This document shows positions 17,787 to 27,496 of a stretch of 64,000 nucleotides of DNA, piece by piece. The stretch lies in assembly GCF_002797325.1 (NCBI RefSeq), contig NZ_NISN01000004.1, positions 60,517 through 124,516 on the forward strand, written 5' to 3'. Each line of letters opens with the position of its first letter. The first letter of the stretch is position 1. This DNA comes from Bacillus sp. FJAT-45037 (GTDB lineage: Bacteria > Bacillota > Bacilli > Bacillales > Bacillaceae_D). The notes beneath the pieces are model-generated. The model was given only the letters and a program-made list of their open reading frames with translations, did no database searches and was not told the DNA's origin. A program made the position numbers and the translations under genes.

Positions 17787-18167
17787 TTACCACGTCACGG
17801 CAGCTTTACGCCCCTTCTTTTTGATGTACCATTTTAAACTAAGTTGTGCGGCAGAGATAATTGCAAAGCCCCAACCAAAAGTGAAGACACCTATTACAGC
17901 AGTGACAGCAGTATAAACGTCCGAGCCGTTCATTACTAGATTAACAATCTTACTAGCTTGAGTTTGAGATTGATTCCAAGTCTTCTTGGAATGTTTATTA
18001 ATTTGTTGTGCTAGTTTTAACCCAACCTCTTTATACTCAACAGATGTGTTTACATTGCTTGAAGTAGCTTGAGTTTTTGTTGGTGAAAAGTTTAAAGAAC
18101 CAATTAGAAGCATTATTCCTAATGACACAGTTACTACTAATAGCACAGCTTTACTTAAATGTTTCAA
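17787..18167 (-). CDS. Circular-bacteriocin-like precursor with signal peptide
   Basis: The 126-residue precursor starts at TTG behind a perfect AAAGGAGGTGA ribosome binding site. Residues 1-34 look like a Sec signal peptide (KAVLLVVTVSLGIMLLIGSL). Residues about 60-126 resemble circular bacteriocins of the AS-48/uberolysin group: amphipathic helices (ASKIVNLVMNGSDVYTAVTA), a Gly/Phe-rich hydrophobic core, then a basic helix and the ending KKKGRKAAVTW; AS-48 ends KKKGKRAVIAW. The C-terminal Trp is the residue joined to the N-terminus in several members. The mature start cannot be fixed (about S60-W64 by alignment to AS-48; L50 or L52 by the usual Leu preference). Whether it is circularised is inference. 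Confidence 0.72.
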   Translation of the reverse strand: MKHLSKAVLLVVTVSLGIMLLIGSLNFSPTKTQATSSNVNTSVEYKEVGLKLAQQINKHSKKTWNQSQTQASKIVNLVMNGSDVYTAVTAVIGVFTFGWGFAIISAAQLSLKWYIKKKGRKAAVTW

Positions 18168-18331
18168 ATTCTCACCTCCTTTAATAATAGTAGGTGGGTT
18201 TTTACCCCCCCTCTAATGGCATATTATAACATTAAAGAGGAATAATTCTACTTTTTTGTCGAAAATTTTAAAATTTTATAATATAGTATTAATATAGTTT
18301 AGAAGGTTTATAGGTTATAGGGGGAAATGGT

Positions 18332-19462
18332 ATGGAGGTAAATATAAAGCAAATAGGTAAGTTGGTAATTATTACATTAATAGTATTTATCTTTATCGGA
18401 ATAAATTACATCATGTTAAATAAGGAAAAAGAACCAGAACAAAAGATAGTAAATAAGTCCAGCTTAGTTGAAAAAAAGATTGTAGACGAAGTATTACTGG
18501 CGGGAAAAATGACAATTCTAAATGAATCATTTGTACACTATGAACCTGCAAAAGGAGATATTAAGGAAATTCATGTTAATGAAGGGGATCATGTAAAGAA
18601 AGGAGATTTAATATTAAGCTATAAAGATGCAAGCCTGACGATGGAATACAATCAATTGACCTCAACGATACAGACGGATTACTTGTACATTAATAGAGTA
18701 GAAAAGCAAATAAAAAATTTAAGTGATAAGAAAAAGAAGTTAGAAGAAGAGATAGGAAAAAAGGATGCAGAAGTACTGATAAATGAAGAAAGAGAAGAGT
18801 TGGAATATGAGTTGAGAATGGCAAATATTTCTTTAAGTCAAAATCTAGAACAGAAAAAATTCATAGAAGTAAGAATGAAACAATTGGATATTTTTTCACC
18901 AGTTGATGGAGAGGTATACTCGATAAATATGGATTGGGAAGCCAATTCAGATAACTATATTCTACATATTGTGAATCATGATAGTTTAGTAGTAAGTTCT
19001 TTCGTTTCAGAGTATGATATTTTAAAGCTGAAAACTGGTCAAGATGTAACCCTGAAAACAGATGTTTTGCCTGATGAAAATTGGCCAGGCATTATAAACA
19101 AAATAGGAGATTTTCCGGTAGAATCCCACATAGTAGAAGCAGCTAGTTCGGATAATAGTTATTACAAAGTGGAGATAAAGCCCTCAGAAAATATAATGGA
19201 AATTAAACCTGGGTTTAATATGATAGTCGAAATTGCGTTAGATCCAATGATAGTTATGGTTCTCCCTATAAGTGCAGTGAATATAGAGGGGGAAACCTCT
19301 TATGTTTATGTAGAAAAGAATGGGATAGCAAACAAAAAAATTGTAAACACGGGGATAAAATTAGGGGACTATATTGAGATTGTTGATGGCCTTGATGTAG
19401 CAGAAGATGTGCTAATATCAGATGATTTATATGATGGGATGGAAGTGATAATGATTGATTAA
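18332..19462 (+). CDS. HlyD/MacA-type adaptor protein
   Basis: The 376-residue membrane-fusion protein has an N-terminal anchor (residues about 10-30), a lipoyl-like half (HYEPAKGDIKEIHVNEGDHV then KKGDLILSYKDA), a coiled-coil hairpin (about residues 105-190), the second lipoyl half (DIFSPVDGEVYSINMDW), and beta-barrel regions. It is the first gene of the rightward unit, divergent from the precursor gene, and overlaps the ABC ATPase gene by eight bases. In AS-48-type loci a comparable HlyD + MacB set (EFGH) confers extra immunity by exporting the bacteriocin. Confidence 0.88.
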   Translation: MEVNIKQIGKLVIITLIVFIFIGINYIMLNKEKEPEQKIVNKSSLVEKKIVDEVLLAGKMTILNESFVHYEPAKGDIKEIHVNEGDHVKKGDLILSYKDASLTMEYNQLTSTIQTDYLYINRVEKQIKNLSDKKKKLEEEIGKKDAEVLINEEREELEYELRMANISLSQNLEQKKFIEVRMKQLDIFSPVDGEVYSINMDWEANSDNYILHIVNHDSLVVSSFVSEYDILKLKTGQDVTLKTDVLPDENWPGIINKIGDFPVESHIVEAASSDNSYYKVEIKPSENIMEIKPGFNMIVEIALDPMIVMVLPISAVNIEGETSYVYVEKNGIANKKIVNTGIKLGDYIEIVDGLDVAEDVLISDDLYDGMEVIMID

Positions 19463-20153
19463 ACTATCAAATATAATCAAAAGTTTTGGTGACGAAAAAG
19501 GGGACACTAGTTCTATTGTCTTGAAAAATATTAATATGGAAATTTCTCGTAATACATATTCTGCTATTATGGTTCCTTCAGGATCTGGAAAAACCACTTT
19601 ATTAAATATATTAGGATGTCTGGATGCACCTACAGAGGGGAGCTACGAATTTAATGGGATTGATATTACTAGCCTTTCTGAAAAAGAGCTTGCCACTCTT
19701 AGAAATATATCTATTGGTTTTGTCTTTCAACACTTCCATTTATTAATGAGATTAACCGCAATTGAAAATGTTGAATTACCATTAATATATTCAGGAATTT
19801 CTTTACAAGAAAGAAAAAAAAAAGCAGAAGAAGCATTATTTCGAGTGGGTTTGGAAAGTAGAACGAAATACTTGCCTCATGAATTATCGGGCGGTCAAAA
19901 TCAAAGGGTAGCTATTGCTAGGTCTGTCATAAATAGGCCGAATCTAATTTTGGCAGATGAACCGACAGGAGCACTTGACACAAAATCTAGTGAAACTATT
20001 ATGGACCTTTTTTCTGAATTACATCATGAAGGAGTTGCGATAGTGCTTATAACCCACGATAAGAACATTGCAATGAAGTCAAATTTAATATTCCATCTGT
20101 TAGATGGTGGAATTAATGAAGTGGAAAGGGTTAATAACAATGTTTTTACTTGA
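19455..20153 (+). CDS. MacB-type ABC ATPase
   Basis: This is a 232-residue LolD/MacB-like ATPase. It shows PSGSGKTTLLNILGCLD (Walker A, with Val instead of the usual Gly before PSGSGKT), Q-loop FVFQHFHLL, signature LSGGQNQRVAIARS, Walker B LILADEPTGALD and H-loop ITHD. TTG start overlaps the adaptor gene end. Function: drives the FtsX-like permease encoded next; likely bacteriocin immunity or export. Confidence 0.92.
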   Translation: MIKLSNIIKSFGDEKGDTSSIVLKNINMEISRNTYSAIMVPSGSGKTTLLNILGCLDAPTEGSYEFNGIDITSLSEKELATLRNISIGFVFQHFHLLMRLTAIENVELPLIYSGISLQERKKKAEEALFRVGLESRTKYLPHELSGGQNQRVAIARSVINRPNLILADEPTGALDTKSSETIMDLFSELHHEGVAIVLITHDKNIAMKSNLIFHLLDGGINEVERVNNNVFT

Positions 20154-21333
20154 AAACATAAAAATCGGTCTTGCTTCTCTCTTAGCTCATAAAATGAGAT
20201 CGTTTTTAACGATAGTGGGGATAATAATAGGTGTCGCTTCCGTTATAATAATAGTTGCTATTGGCAAAGGGGGAGAACAGTTACTTAAATCTACTATGAT
20301 AGGAAAAGACAACATCATCGAAATTATATATGAGCCCACTGAAGAAGAGTACAATGCAAACCCAAATGGGTATCACTTAGATGTGTTTACTCAGGATGAC
20401 GTAAGTGCATTAAGACAGGTAGAAAATGTAGCATATGTTATTGGAATGTCGACGGTTTATCACAAAGCCAGAATAAAAGACCAGGAATTTGATTTAAATA
20501 CATATGCCATAGACGAAGAGTTCTTTAATATGCACAAGTTTGATATTTTAGAAGGAAATTCGTTTTCCAGTTCGGATTTTAATAGTGGAAGTCGCATAGG
20601 GTTAATAAGTAATAACTTACAAGAAGAGTTATTTGAGAATCAAAATGCAATTGGGAATTATATTTGGATTAATGGTGAGCCGATCGTAATCAGTGGAGTT
20701 ATAGAGAAAGAAGACGAATTGTTTTCTTTTAAAGAAAATGAACTATACATTCCATTTAATACATATAAAAAAATAATGCATAATGACCATTATAGCGACG
20801 TTACCATTAAGGTCAATGAACTAGATAATATACAACTAGTAGGAGAGGAAGCGAGCAATCTACTAAATAATAAAAATAATAGAGATGGTACCTATTCTGT
20901 TATCAATTACGAGGAACTTTCACAGGGTATTACTCAAATCACCAATATAATGACAATTATTATTGCAAGTATAGCAGGAATTTCACTGCTAGTTGGAGGG
21001 GTTGGCATCATGAATATGATGTTAGTATCCGTTACAGAAAGAACTCGTGAGATAGGAATTAGAAAAGCATTAGGTGCTACAAGAACACAGATTTTACAAC
21101 AATTTCTTATAGAATCTATTACACTTTCGCTAATTGGTGGGATATTCGGTGTTTCATTAGGATCTATGATATCGATGCTAATATCCAAAATAGCCAACTG
21201 GCCTTCATTAATTACCATGACACCAATTATTGTTTCACTGTTATTCTGTATATTTATTGGTGTGTTATTCGGTGTCCTGCCAGCTAATAAAGCTGCAAAA
21301 CTTAAGCCAATACAGGCTTTAAATTATGAATGA
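20140..21333 (+). CDS. MacB/FtsX-type ABC permease
   Basis: Started at ATG 20140 (GGAAAGGG ribosome binding site), the 397-residue permease has the MacB layout: an N-terminal helix (HKMRSFLTIVGIIIGVASVI), a large extracellular MacB_PCD domain, then three helices with the signature TEREIGIRKALGA-type segment (TERTREIGIRKALGATRTQI) and a PANKAAKLKPIQAL ending. It overlaps the ATPase gene by 14 bases. The three proteins form one tripartite-style exporter in a Gram-positive membrane. Confidence 0.92.
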   Translation: MFLLENIKIGLASLLAHKMRSFLTIVGIIIGVASVIIIVAIGKGGEQLLKSTMIGKDNIIEIIYEPTEEEYNANPNGYHLDVFTQDDVSALRQVENVAYVIGMSTVYHKARIKDQEFDLNTYAIDEEFFNMHKFDILEGNSFSSSDFNSGSRIGLISNNLQEELFENQNAIGNYIWINGEPIVISGVIEKEDELFSFKENELYIPFNTYKKIMHNDHYSDVTIKVNELDNIQLVGEEASNLLNNKNNRDGTYSVINYEELSQGITQITNIMTIIIASIAGISLLVGGVGIMNMMLVSVTERTREIGIRKALGATRTQILQQFLIESITLSLIGGIFGVSLGSMISMLISKIANWPSLITMTPIIVSLLFCIFIGVLFGVLPANKAAKLKPIQALNYE

Positions 21334-21354
21334 GCTAGTAAAGGGGGAAAAATA

Positions 21355-21786
21355 ATGAGTTTTGTGAAGAAAACGTTAAAATATTTTTCAGTAAATAGGA
21401 AGAAAAAACAGTTGGACCTTTTAACAGTAGATAATATAAAGAAACAAATGGATAAAGAGCAATTTGACATACTTGTTATAAAAGAATTTACTAATATTTT
21501 CGAAAAGAGGATAGATAAATATGGACAAAAACACTTTAAATCATGGTTAATACAACTAAATTATAAAATAATTGAAGAATTTGAGGATGTAGAATTTACC
21601 ATCGAGTTCTATAAGAAACACAATTTATGGGTGGAAAAAGAGATAGCAAAATTAGAAAATGAAATAAATTTACCATGGGGAGTTCAATCTGAAGATATGA
21701 ATTATTTAGATGATGAAATTAGAAAAGTACATTTAGTTGTAAGACATAGGCTTACTGAAATAGTACAGTCATTATTGGATATGTAG
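21355..21786 (+). CDS. Hypothetical charged protein at the end of the exporter operon
   Basis: I do not recognise this 143-residue soluble, helical, highly charged protein. It starts at ATG behind AAAGGGGGAAAA, 21 bases after the permease stop, so it is probably part of the same transcript. A dedicated immunity or regulatory role for the bacteriocin is possible but unsupported by any motif. Confidence 0.55.
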   Translation: MSFVKKTLKYFSVNRKKKQLDLLTVDNIKKQMDKEQFDILVIKEFTNIFEKRIDKYGQKHFKSWLIQLNYKIIEEFEDVEFTIEFYKKHNLWVEKEIAKLENEINLPWGVQSEDMNYLDDEIRKVHLVVRHRLTEIVQSLLDM

Positions 21787-21923
21787 TAGCTTACATAGAA
21801 GAAAGGAAAAACAATTGAGTAGCATCATTAGGTGATAAAATATTTTCTTGATTTTGATTGCTATACTCTCTACGGGAGAGCAATTACAAGATATGGAGAA
21901 TCAAGGATTGTTGAGGCAACTTT

Positions 21924-22157
21924 TTGGGGGATGAAATTAAGGTTAAGTTTAAAAAGAAATATCCAAAAGGTAAACAGATGAGTGATATGTTAAAGAAAAC
22001 GATCGAAGAGTATCACAACGGAGTAATATCAACAGCAGATGTTATTCGATTTATGTTTGAGATGAGAAATAACTTAGACGAAGAGACAATGCGACGAATG
22101 GATTTAGGACTTACTGAAGAGGAATTGATAAGGGCAGCATTGACCATGAGTTATTAA
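21924..22157 (+). pseudogene. Fragment resembling the C-terminus of a type I restriction HsdR
   Basis: The 77-residue frame (TTG start, in-frame stop 12 bases upstream, no clear ribosome binding site) reads YPKGKQMSDMLKKTIEEYHN, then LGLTEEELIRAALTM. That order, a helical segment with IEEY-N-G followed by GLTEEELxxxxAL, resembles the C-terminal helical region of HsdR subunits. It is far too short to be a restriction enzyme and is probably a relic of a lost defence gene. The assignment is tentative. Confidence 0.35.
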
Positions 22158-22179
22158 ATCACACTAAAAGGTAATAGGA

Positions 22180-22269
22180 CTATTTTTAGAAGTTGAAGAA
22201 AGAGCAAATTGTGAAGAATTAGACGTCGAAACTATCATAAATAAAATGGATAATGATTTCTATAAGTAA
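22180..22269 (+). pseudogene. Relic of the 3' end of the 3669-4652-type gene
   Basis: Thirty codons read LFLEVEERANCEELDVETII ending in DFYK before TAA, matching LFLEVEKRAKNEGIDVDIFI near the end of the 327-residue protein. No start or upstream part exists. In the intact locus an AbiH-type gene follows this point; here nothing does until the shared-type terminator at 22487. Confidence 0.65.
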
Positions 22270-22486
22270 TTAATTTTGATTAAAAAATAATAATTGAGTC
22301 AATTTCATAATGCTTTTTACTCGATTAAAAACGAACGATAGTTATGAAATCAAAGTTATCAGAGGGTAACGTTCGTTTATTGTGTAATTTTTACGATCAT
22401 AAAAATTTTAATATTCGTTTTACGTTGGTTTTGACCTTTATGAAATTGATTCAATTAATATTAAATTAAAGAGTTTTATCATGTCT

Positions 22487-22527
22487 AAAAGCCCTAGTCG
22501 TTGTCCTCGCTACGACTAGGGCTTTTA
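22487..22527 (+). terminator. Terminator with the conserved GTCCT-loop
   Basis: AAAAGCCCTAGTCG pairs with CGACTAGGGCTTTT; the loop region TTGTCCTCGC closely follows the pattern of the hairpins at 5589 and 7671. It can act on both strands. Confidence 0.85.
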
Positions 22528-22774
22528 AGTGCACATGGATGTATACCCACACATACAATTATACTGCTTACGATATGTCAATACAATAAGCGTAATTGTT
22601 ATCATAGTGACTTTTTGTTTTTTATTGAAATAAAACGAATTAAGAAATAAGGTATCTACTACTTTTTTCAAATATACACCTACTTTCCTTAAACTTCATG
22701 ATGGGAGTCTTAAGCGACCACCTTAAGCTCAGGCTTTCGGGTAGTTGCACATTAATAAGGCTTGAATATAATTG

Positions 22775-22981
22775 TTATTTTCGTTTGTTTATTTGGTAAT
22801 CCACAGCTGCTTTTAACGATTTACATAGTTTATCTCCTTCAACTTTGTCATTTAAGGAATGCTCTAAATGAGATAATATAGCTCCTGAAAAGTAAAAATT
22901 AGCATCATGCCTTTCTTTCAATGATAGAGTTTCATCAGCATACTTCATGACCTCTTGAAGTATCTCTGCGCATTTACTCAT
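22775..22981 (-). CDS. Small helical protein, paralogue of the one at 7140
   Basis: Taken from ATG 22981 (AGAAGGAGATGGAATTCA before it) the product is 68 residues: MSKCAEILQEVMKYADETLS, the ERHDANFYF core, and LKAAVDYQINKRK at the end. The extra 16 residues of the longest frame come from the ribosome binding region and are not real. It follows the helix-turn-helix gene at 23017-23241 by about 35 bases and should be co-transcribed with it. Function unknown. Confidence 0.65.
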   Translation of the reverse strand: MSKCAEILQEVMKYADETLSLKERHDANFYFSGAILSHLEHSLNDKVEGDKLCKSLKAAVDYQINKRK

Positions 22982-23016
22982 TGAATTCCATCTCCTTCTA
23001 TAACTAATTCTGATGT

Positions 23017-23241
23017 TTAAATATCCCAAAAATCATTAATTTTAAGGTTAGGATCAACCTTCCTAACGCTTTTAAGTATCTTTTTCATTACTACAGGACT
23101 GGGAACATAATGGTCTTCATTGCAAACTTTTGTTAATGTCCTTCTACTGACACCTGTTTCCTTAGAAAATTCAACGGTTGAAACACTATGTTTATCTATA
23201 AACTTTCCTAATTTGCTTCTCTTCTTTCCTGATCCGAACAT
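23017..23241 (-). CDS. Small Cro/XRE-type DNA-binding protein
   Basis: The 74-residue protein contains a helix-turn-helix (STVEFSKETGVSRRTLTKVC, residues about 22-41) followed by a short helical tail ending in KINDFWDI. It starts at ATG behind a GGAGGGGTTAT ribosome binding site and is transcribed leftwards, with the paralogous small gene as its partner. It is probably an autoregulator or phage/plasmid-type switch protein. Confidence 0.7.
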   Translation of the reverse strand: MFGSGKKRSKLGKFIDKHSVSTVEFSKETGVSRRTLTKVCNEDHYVPSPVVMKKILKSVRKVDPNLKINDFWDI

Positions 23242-23393
23242 GATATAACCCCTCCTTGAGAATCAGACTTGACCAATACGTGAAAACTTATACTTAACTT
23301 GGGAAAAGTTTTGCTCATATTGGACAAGCTACTGCTCATATCATTCAGTAAGACGTTAAACAAGCCGTCAAGGACTAAGGAGAGAGTGATTGC

Positions 23394-23498
23394 ATGAGTA
23401 AAGAGCAAGCATTGGAGCTATTGAAACGATCAGACGTCTATCTAACTGAGAACGGACGTCAGGAACTACTTAAGATCGTAGAGAAAGAGGGGGATTGA
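23394..23498 (+). CDS. 34-aa small protein upstream of 23494
   Basis: ATG behind AAGGAGAGAGTGATTGC starts a 34-codon frame, MSKEQALELLKRSDVYLTEN and 14 further residues, probably two helices. Its stop overlaps the presumed beginning of the next gene, so it may couple translation. It diverges from the leftward regulator at 23241 across a 150-base promoter region. I do not know its function. Confidence 0.5.
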   Translation: MSKEQALELLKRSDVYLTENGRQELLKIVEKEGD

Positions 23499-23775
23499 GA
23501 TATATAGACCGACTGTACGATACCAAGACGTCTACAAACGATACGTAGATGACGTCTTTGATGCTACTCCATTAGATCGAAATCAAATTATGAGAGCCGC
23601 ATTGTTTCAAGCGGGGCTTTCAGAAAGTTTTCAGATGCTTATGCGCGATATTTTGAAAGAAGGAAAGGAATTGCTGAAACCACACTGGAGTGAGGTTGAT
23701 CATTCCATATGGATAGAGGGGCCAGCTAAACAGAATGGGATAAGGAAAGGCAAGGAACGACCACTTTTGATATAA
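23494..23775 (+). CDS. Bacillus phage/plasmid-type small protein, unusual start
   Basis: The conserved part reads EIYRPTVRYQDVYKRYVDDV, then FDATPLDRNQIMRAALFQAG, a pattern I recall from small Bacillus phage and ICE proteins of unknown role (RPxVRYxxVY...ATxLDRNQIxRxALF). This conserved part lies upstream of the first ATG (23590), so the true start must be before it. The frame is open back beyond 23494; the only candidate near the end of the preceding gene is an ATT codon, since TTG 23495 is out of frame. Start therefore uncertain. The last 30 residues are charged and a terminator overlaps the stop. Confidence 0.55.
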   Translation: MEIYRPTVRYQDVYKRYVDDVFDATPLDRNQIMRAALFQAGLSESFQMLMRDILKEGKELLKPHWSEVDHSIWIEGPAKQNGIRKGKERPLLI

Positions 23776-23807
23776 GACAATAACCAATTGGTCATTGTCT
23801 TTTTTCA
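23774..23807 (+). terminator. Terminator
   Basis: AAGACAATAACCAA and TTGGTCATTGTCTT form an almost perfect stem followed by T-residues. Confidence 0.85.
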
Positions 23808-24285
23808 TATCTGTTTTGATTGGTACATATAGTAAGGATCATGCAGAAAGGTGCTGTATATGTTGAAAGTAGTTCGCAAGTCAAGAGTTTTTGTCCCTTT
23901 TCCTACCATGTCACCAAGAAGAAAAAAACTATTAATAGCAAGTGAAGAGTTGTAAAAATATTTACAGGAAAAACGGTTCTTTCTTTTTTGAGAAGGCTTT
24001 TCCTTGTTTCTAATCAACTCAACACCCTACAACAATTCAGTGACATACAAGGAGTCACCATCAGTTGGCTAGTGATTAATCCGAAGGAACTATTCATTCC
24101 TAAGAGTATTGTACATAAAAATATATTCTGAATAGTGAGAAAACGTTTGCACTAAATTAAAGAAAAATGATAAGATTAACTTGAATAAACACAACAAGAT
24201 TTACTTGCGATCGTTTGCGCTAATATCCATGGGAAAATATATTGCCAGGGAGGAGAGTGTTAATAAATAGAGACAACAACTTTTA
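23808..24285. other. Region upstream of the amylase gene with small relics
   Basis: I see no intact gene. A short frame near 24010-24128 (LQQFSDIQGVTISWLVINPK and following residues) looks like the tail of a lost gene. Nearer the amylase are two CcpA-like half matches (AGAAAACGTTTGCA near 24139 and CGATCGTTTGCGC near 24208), in addition to the clear cre at 24286. Confidence 0.35.
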
Positions 24286-24299
24286 TGTAAGCGTTTTCA
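24286..24299 (+). promoter_or_regulatory. Catabolite-response element (cre) of the amylase gene
   Basis: TGTAAGCGTTTTCA matches the Bacillus cre consensus (TGWAANCGNTNWCA) completely. It lies about 20 bases upstream of the amylase ATG, i.e. probably downstream of the promoter, where bound CcpA would block transcription in glucose. This is how Bacillus amylase genes are classically repressed. Confidence 0.85.
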
Positions 24300-24319
24300 T
24301 AATGAAGGGAGTAATATAA

Positions 24320-25867
<1,548 letters not shown>

Positions 25868-25869
25868 TG

Positions 25870-25903
25870 AAAAAGAAAAGGCCTTTAAGGTCTTTTCTTT
25901 TTC
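25870..25903 (+). terminator. Terminator after the amylase gene
   Basis: AAAAGAAAAGGCC pairs with GGTCTTTTCTTTT around TTTAA (one G:T pair). It lies between the amylase and the next gene, which may be reached by read-through. Confidence 0.65.
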
Positions 25904-25923
25904 TAGTCAGGAAAGAGGGGGAA

Positions 25924-26565
25924 ATGATGGGATTACAATTAATATCAGCGGAATTGTCAGACCACTCTTATCAATTGTATAAGCTAGAAGCTTATGTTTC
26001 AGTATTTAAAACCGAATGCGGTGATTCCTGTGTAATGCAATACAAGCCGGTTGGGCAAAAAGTTTATACCTTGGAAGGTAGTATGATAGAAACAATGAAT
26101 GATAAAAAGACATACAGATTTTTTGCATTTTTCAAAAAGCATTTAGGGCTCGCTTCAGTTGGTCTAGTTTTCAACTTTTATATTTCTTCACTATATAATT
26201 CAATTAAAACAAAGGATTATTTTCTAGGAGGAGAGCATGGAAACATTATATTAGAAGGTGTCTCCATTAAGCATCATCACCTTTACATTCATCACCACAC
26301 ACTCACAGGTTCAGTTTATATAAATTCTGCTACCCCTACAAAATCAGTTAAATTTGTGTTATTCAATGATACCAACAGAACAGTAATAGAAGCTGTTTTT
26401 AAAGAAAACGTTCCTTATAGTGATATAGAGGTTTGGGAATACAGTTATGAAAAAATTTATCAATTAAACGGAAAATATTCCTTCTATGTAGAATTACAAG
26501 AGGACGAGCGACAGGAGAAGGATGATAATTATGGTAGCTATTATAAAGTTAAAATAAAAGATTGA
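25924..26565 (+). CDS. Unknown protein, possibly CBM21-like, downstream of amylase
   Basis: The best start is ATG 25924 or 25927 behind AGAGGGGGAA (about 213 residues); the longer frame overlaps the amylase and is artificial. There is no signal peptide. The C-terminal 90 residues (VKFVLFNDTNRTVIEAVFKE, VWEYSYEKIYQLNGKYSFYV, DDNYGSYYKVKI) recall the layout of family 21 starch-binding domains: V-x-F at the start, an aromatic W/Y segment, F-x-F-x-V/L and a final DNN-G-x-NY-K-V. This likeness and the position next to an amylase suggest glycan binding, but it is weak and unverified. Confidence 0.5.
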   Translation: MMGLQLISAELSDHSYQLYKLEAYVSVFKTECGDSCVMQYKPVGQKVYTLEGSMIETMNDKKTYRFFAFFKKHLGLASVGLVFNFYISSLYNSIKTKDYFLGGEHGNIILEGVSIKHHHLYIHHHTLTGSVYINSATPTKSVKFVLFNDTNRTVIEAVFKENVPYSDIEVWEYSYEKIYQLNGKYSFYVELQEDERQEKDDNYGSYYKVKIKD

Positions 26566-26974
26566 TCTAGAGATTGTAGACGGGCAATACTGAAGCAGTG
26601 TGTATTCCTTAAGACTGCAATAATCCATGTTTTGAAGACATTAACTGAACATACAACAGTTACTTTGTCCTTCGAACATCGAACTCGTGCAGGCATCACT
26701 AGAGTACTTTAGTGATCAACCATTTCCCTATATTTCGTGTTTAAGACTAACTCACGAGTGGTGTATTTCGTCACGCTTGTTTTTAAGTTGTCTGGTACAA
26801 CAATTTGTGTACTATCTAGGAAACTCTCTAGCAAATGAAAATATATTAGGGCGGGCGCCCCCTCTTCTTCCAAATCAACTACGTATCTAATTTACTTGCG
26901 TTTTTAAAGGGTGGGTAATTAAAGCGGAATATATGGTAAATTTATCTAAATGAGAAAAATAGGAGGGGTTTTCC
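26566..26974. other. Decayed sequence between the amylase locus and a DUF4260 relic
   Basis: No convincing gene. A 67-codon frame here (26687-26890) has no ribosome binding site and a composition unlike a real protein; part of it may be remnant coding DNA. AGGAGGGGTTTTCC before 26975 is the ribosome binding site of the next gene. Confidence 0.35.
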
Positions 26975-27321
26975 TTGAATAAAGCTTTCTTGCGCATTGA
27001 GGGATTAGCGTTTTTGTTATTAAGTCTTTACTTTTATGGTTACAATCAGTTTAGTTGGTTATTGTTTTTTATCTTGTTAATAGTTCCAGATATTTCAATG
27101 CTTGGCTACATGCTTAATAAAACGGTTGGAGATACCCTTTATAATTTTTTCCATACATATAGTTTATCAATAGAATAATTATAATTGGAATGGCTATTTC
27201 TAATTCAAGTGTCCTGGCAATAGGTTTAATATGGTCAGCACATATAGGGATGGATAGAATGTTTGGATATGGATTGAAATATTCAAGAGCATTTAAAGAC
27301 ACTCACTTAAATCGTATATAA
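26975..27321 (+). pseudogene. DUF4260 membrane protein, frameshifted
   Basis: The first frame (TTG start, good ribosome binding site) encodes FLRIEGLAFLLLSLYFYGYN, then PDISMLGYMLNKTVGDTLYN and HTYSLSIE before a stop at 27178. The second half continues in another frame as IGMAISNSSVLAIGLIWSAH, IGMDRMFGYGLKYS and FKDTHLNRI, exactly the order of a DUF4260 protein of about 115 residues. The break is near 27170-27180, so this is a recent frameshift or a sequencing error. The family is of unknown function and often lies near small regulators. Confidence 0.8.
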
Positions 27322-27414
27322 TTTAGTTAATAATAAGAATGTCTGGTGTATATTACTAAATGATATTGCTTATATATTATGGCAATAAGCAAACAGAATT
27401 GGGTAAATTTAATG

Positions 27415-27470
27415 TTGTTATAGAAGTTAATTATGCTATAATATAACCGTTGGTTACTAACCATCGGTTA
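27415..27470 (+). promoter_or_regulatory. Promoter and operator of the TetR-family gene
   Basis: TTGTTA (27415-27420), 16 bases and an extended -10 TGCTATAAT (TATAAT 27437-27442) form a good sigma-A promoter. Immediately downstream, 27445-27470 is the nested palindrome AACCGTTGGTTACTAACC followed by ATCGGTTA. The same element stands before the biosynthetic operon (28846-28871). I infer that it is the autoregulatory operator of the TetR protein encoded next. Confidence 0.82.
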
Positions 27471-27496
27471 TATTTATTTTTTTGGGGGGAAGGTAA

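Noticed and set aside
26687..26890. 67-codon frame after the amylase region
   Set aside because: No ribosome binding site, odd composition, and surrounded by decayed DNA.
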